Shown here: one piece after another, positions 62,584 through 64,000 of the stretch
How positions within the stretch are numbered: the stretch's first letter is position 1
Layout: each line of letters begins with the position of its first letter
From: Ruminococcaceae bacterium BL-4
Lineage (GTDB): Bacteria > Bacillota > Clostridia > Oscillospirales > Acutalibacteraceae
DNA: 64,000 nt
Assembly (NCBI GenBank): GCA_902809935.1
Contig: LR778134.1
Coordinates: 1,426,001 to 1,490,000 of the forward strand
Direction of reading: 5' to 3'
Program-made: the position numbers and the translations under genes
Notes under the pieces: model-generated
What the model saw: the letters and a program-made list of their open reading frames with translations, nothing else
What the model was told of the DNA's origin: nothing
Database searches by the model: none

Positions 62584-64000
62584 ATGAAATACGATCATAA
62601 AAGAATTGAGGAAAAGTGGCAGAAGGCATGGGAAAAATCCGATGCCTTTCATGCGGAAAATAATAGTGATAAAGAAAAGTTTTATGCGCTGATCGAATTC
62701 CCGTATCCTTCTGGACAGGGACTTCATGTTGGTCATCCGCGTTCTTATACTGCAATGGATATTATTGCGAGAAAGCGCCGTTTGCAGGGATATAATGTTC
62801 TTTATCCGATCGGCTGGGATGCTTTTGGACTTCCTACCGAGAATTTTGCAATTAAAAATCATATCCATCCCGCGGAAGTAACCAAGAAAAATGTTGCTCG
62901 TTTTAAGCAGCAGCTTAAAAATTTGGGAATTTCTTTTGACTGGGATCGGGAAATTAATACCACAGATCCGGAATATTATAAATGGACGCAGTGGATTTTC
63001 CTTCAGCTTTATAAACACGGTCTTGCCTATAAAAAAGAAATGAGCGTCAACTGGTGTACCGGCTGCAAATGCGTGCTTGCAAATGAAGAGGTTGTGGAAG
63101 GCGTCTGTGAACGCTGCCACAGCGAAGTCGTTCATAAGGTTAAGAGCCAGTGGATGCTTAAAATCACCGCTTATGCACAGCGCCTGATTGATGACCTCGA
63201 TTTGGTAGATTATCCGGATCGAGTTAAGATTCAGCAGAAGAACTGGATTGGCCGTTCTACTGGCGCTGAAGTCGATTTTAAGACGACGGCCGGTGATCTG
63301 CTGACCGTTTATACCACTCGCCCGGATACCCTTTACGGCGCTACTTATATGGTTATTTCTCCGGAGCATCCTTACATTGAAAAATGGGCGGATAAGATTC
63401 AGAATATGGATGAAGTCAAAGCCTATCAGGCAGAAGCTTCTAAAAAAAGTGAGTTTGAACGTGCCGAAGTGCAGAAGGAAAAGACGGGAGTTCGACTTTC
63501 TGGTGTTTCAGCGGTTAATCCATTGACGCAAAAAGAAATTCCGATCTTTATTTCCGATTATGTCCTGATGACTTATGGCACCGGCGCTATCATGGCTGTG
63601 CCGGCACACGATACCCGTGATTGGGATTTTGCAAAGAAATTTGGACTACCGATCGTCGAAGTTGTAAAAGGCGGCGATGTGCAGAAAGAGGCATTTACCG
63701 ATTGTGCTACCGGAGTAATGGTTAATTCCGGAATCTTGAACGGCCTTACCGTAGAAGAAGCCAAGGAAAAGATCAAGCAGTATATAGAAGAAAAAGGCTT
63801 TGGACGCAGCAAAGTTAACTATAAGCTGCGCGATTGGGTTTTCTCCCGTCAGCGTTATTGGGGCGAACCGATCCCGATGGTTTACTGCGAAAAATGTGGT
63901 TGGGTTCCTCTGCCGGAAAGTGAGCTGCCGCTGAGACTGCCGCAGGTCAAAAGTTATGAGCCCACGGATAACGGAGAGTCACCTCTTGCTCATATGGAGG
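62584..64000 (+). CDS. leuS: Leucyl-tRNA synthetase, N-terminal ~472 residues (3' end outside window)
   Basis: Class I synthetase charging tRNA-Leu. Starts ATG at 62584 ([18 protein letters not shown]) after a weak GATAGGGG site. The HIGH motif appears as HVGHPR in [31 protein letters not shown], a zinc-type CTGCKC...CERCH cluster, then the editing domain with [20 protein letters not shown] and the [14 protein letters not shown] motif follow, then [18 protein letters not shown]. The KMSKS part lies beyond the window. Only 33 bases separate it from rsfS, so there is no room for a T-box; it is expressed from the upstream operon. Confidence 0.96.
   Translation, partial: MKYDHKRIEEKWQKAWEKSDAFHAENNSDKEKFYALIEFPYPSGQGLHVGHPRSYTAMDIIARKRRLQGYNVLYPIGWDAFGLPTENFAIKNHIHPAEVTKKNVARFKQQLKNLGISFDWDREINTTDPEYYKWTQWIFLQLYKHGLAYKKEMSVNWCTGCKCVLANEEVVEGVCERCHSEVVHKVKSQWMLKITAYAQRLIDDLDLVDYPDRVKIQQKNWIGRSTGAEVDFKTTAGDLLTVYTTRPDTLYGATYMVISPEHPYIEKWADKIQNMDEVKAYQAEASKKSEFERAEVQKEKTGVRLSGVSAVNPLTQKEIPIFISDYVLMTYGTGAIMAVPAHDTRDWDFAKKFGLPIVEVVKGGDVQKEAFTDCATGVMVNSGILNGLTVEEAKEKIKQYIEEKGFGRSKVNYKLRDWVFSRQRYWGEPIPMVYCEKCGWVPLPESELPLRLPQVKSYEPTDNGESPLAHME

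Noticed and set aside
62527-63369. 280-codon minus-strand ORF over the start of leuS
   Set aside because: leuS on the plus strand is unmistakable (HVGH, editing domain); the ORF is its antisense.
1-64000. CRISPR arrays, tRNA or rRNA genes, insertion sequences, prophage or integrative elements
   Set aside because: No regularly spaced repeats, tRNA-like cloverleaves, transposase or integrase motifs were seen on either strand.

Overview
The window reads as an ordinary chromosomal segment of a low-to-mid GC, anaerobic, endospore-forming Firmicute of class Clostridia, most likely Oscillospirales/Ruminococcaceae-like. The genus is not decidable by eye. The signs are spoIIR, AddAB instead of RecBCD, a V/A-type ATPase operon, a Firmicutes-style T-box ahead of valS, TrmFO, YqeK/RsfS, a rnc-radical SAM-smc-ftsY cluster, strong GGAGG ribosome binding sites and frequent GTG/TTG starts. 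No tRNA, rRNA, CRISPR array, transposase, integrase or phage gene was seen. Base composition and codon use look even from end to end.

Layout. 1-7056 (+): the 3' part of glycogen phosphorylase, an ArsB/NhaD-type ion transporter, an unrecognised 163-residue protein, TcdA, a Na/Pi cotransporter and a LURP-one/YxjI-like protein. 7156-7836 (-): MgtC/SapB membrane protein. 7909-12200 (+): sigma-A promoter and T-box leader, then valS-folC. 12319-13251 (-): cysK with its own promoter and a palindromic operator candidate. 13405-15866 (+): promoter, a leader with two hairpins (the second a terminator), AEC transporter, then a GH3 lipoprotein. 16016-18732 (+): two flavoproteins with overlapping ends. 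18841-20297 (-): an operon of an L-2-hydroxyacid dehydrogenase and an acyl-CoA thioesterase. 20534-21345 (+): AbrB-type regulator and a YdcZ-type DMT transporter. 21512-30175 (-): nine-gene V-type ATPase operon in the order H-C-I-K-F-E-A-B-D. 30560-32225 (-): UPF0237 (ACT) and UPF0210 (DUF711) pair. 32475-36610 (+): PHP phosphoesterase, Lrp/AsnC regulator plus aminotransferase, ispE, spoIIR. 36721-43588 (+): addB-addA. 43655-45478: divergent TauE/SafE exporter and LysR regulator. 45538-45849 (-): YbjQ/UPF0145. 45935-47301 (+): L20-type leader and infC-rpmI-rplT. 47381-64000 (+): a dense housekeeping run of tRNA/rRNA methyltransferase, dprA, topA, trmFO, plsX, rnc, radical SAM, smc, ftsY, rdgB, yhbY, nadD, yqeK, rsfS and leuS (cut by the window end).

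The genes mostly serve translation (valS, leuS, IF-3, L35, L20, TcdA, TrmFO, SpoU methylase, YhbY, RsfS), DNA maintenance (AddAB, DprA, TopA, Smc), membrane energetics (V-ATPase, Na/Pi and ArsB/NhaD carriers), protein targeting (FtsY), isoprenoid and phospholipid precursors (IspE, PlsX) and sporulation (SpoIIR). Regulation visible in the DNA includes the tRNA-sensing T-box on valS, a structured leader with an apparent AUU start on infC, an unexplained terminator-bearing leader before the AEC transporter, and a LysR-type operator between the divergent tauE-like and lysR genes.

I did not find a convincing undescribed multi-gene system. The best leads are the AEC-gene leader, the dehydrogenase-thioesterase operon, the UPF0210/UPF0237 pair, the LysR/TauE switch and the orphan protein at 3202-3693. 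All functional calls are by motif recognition alone; no database search was run.
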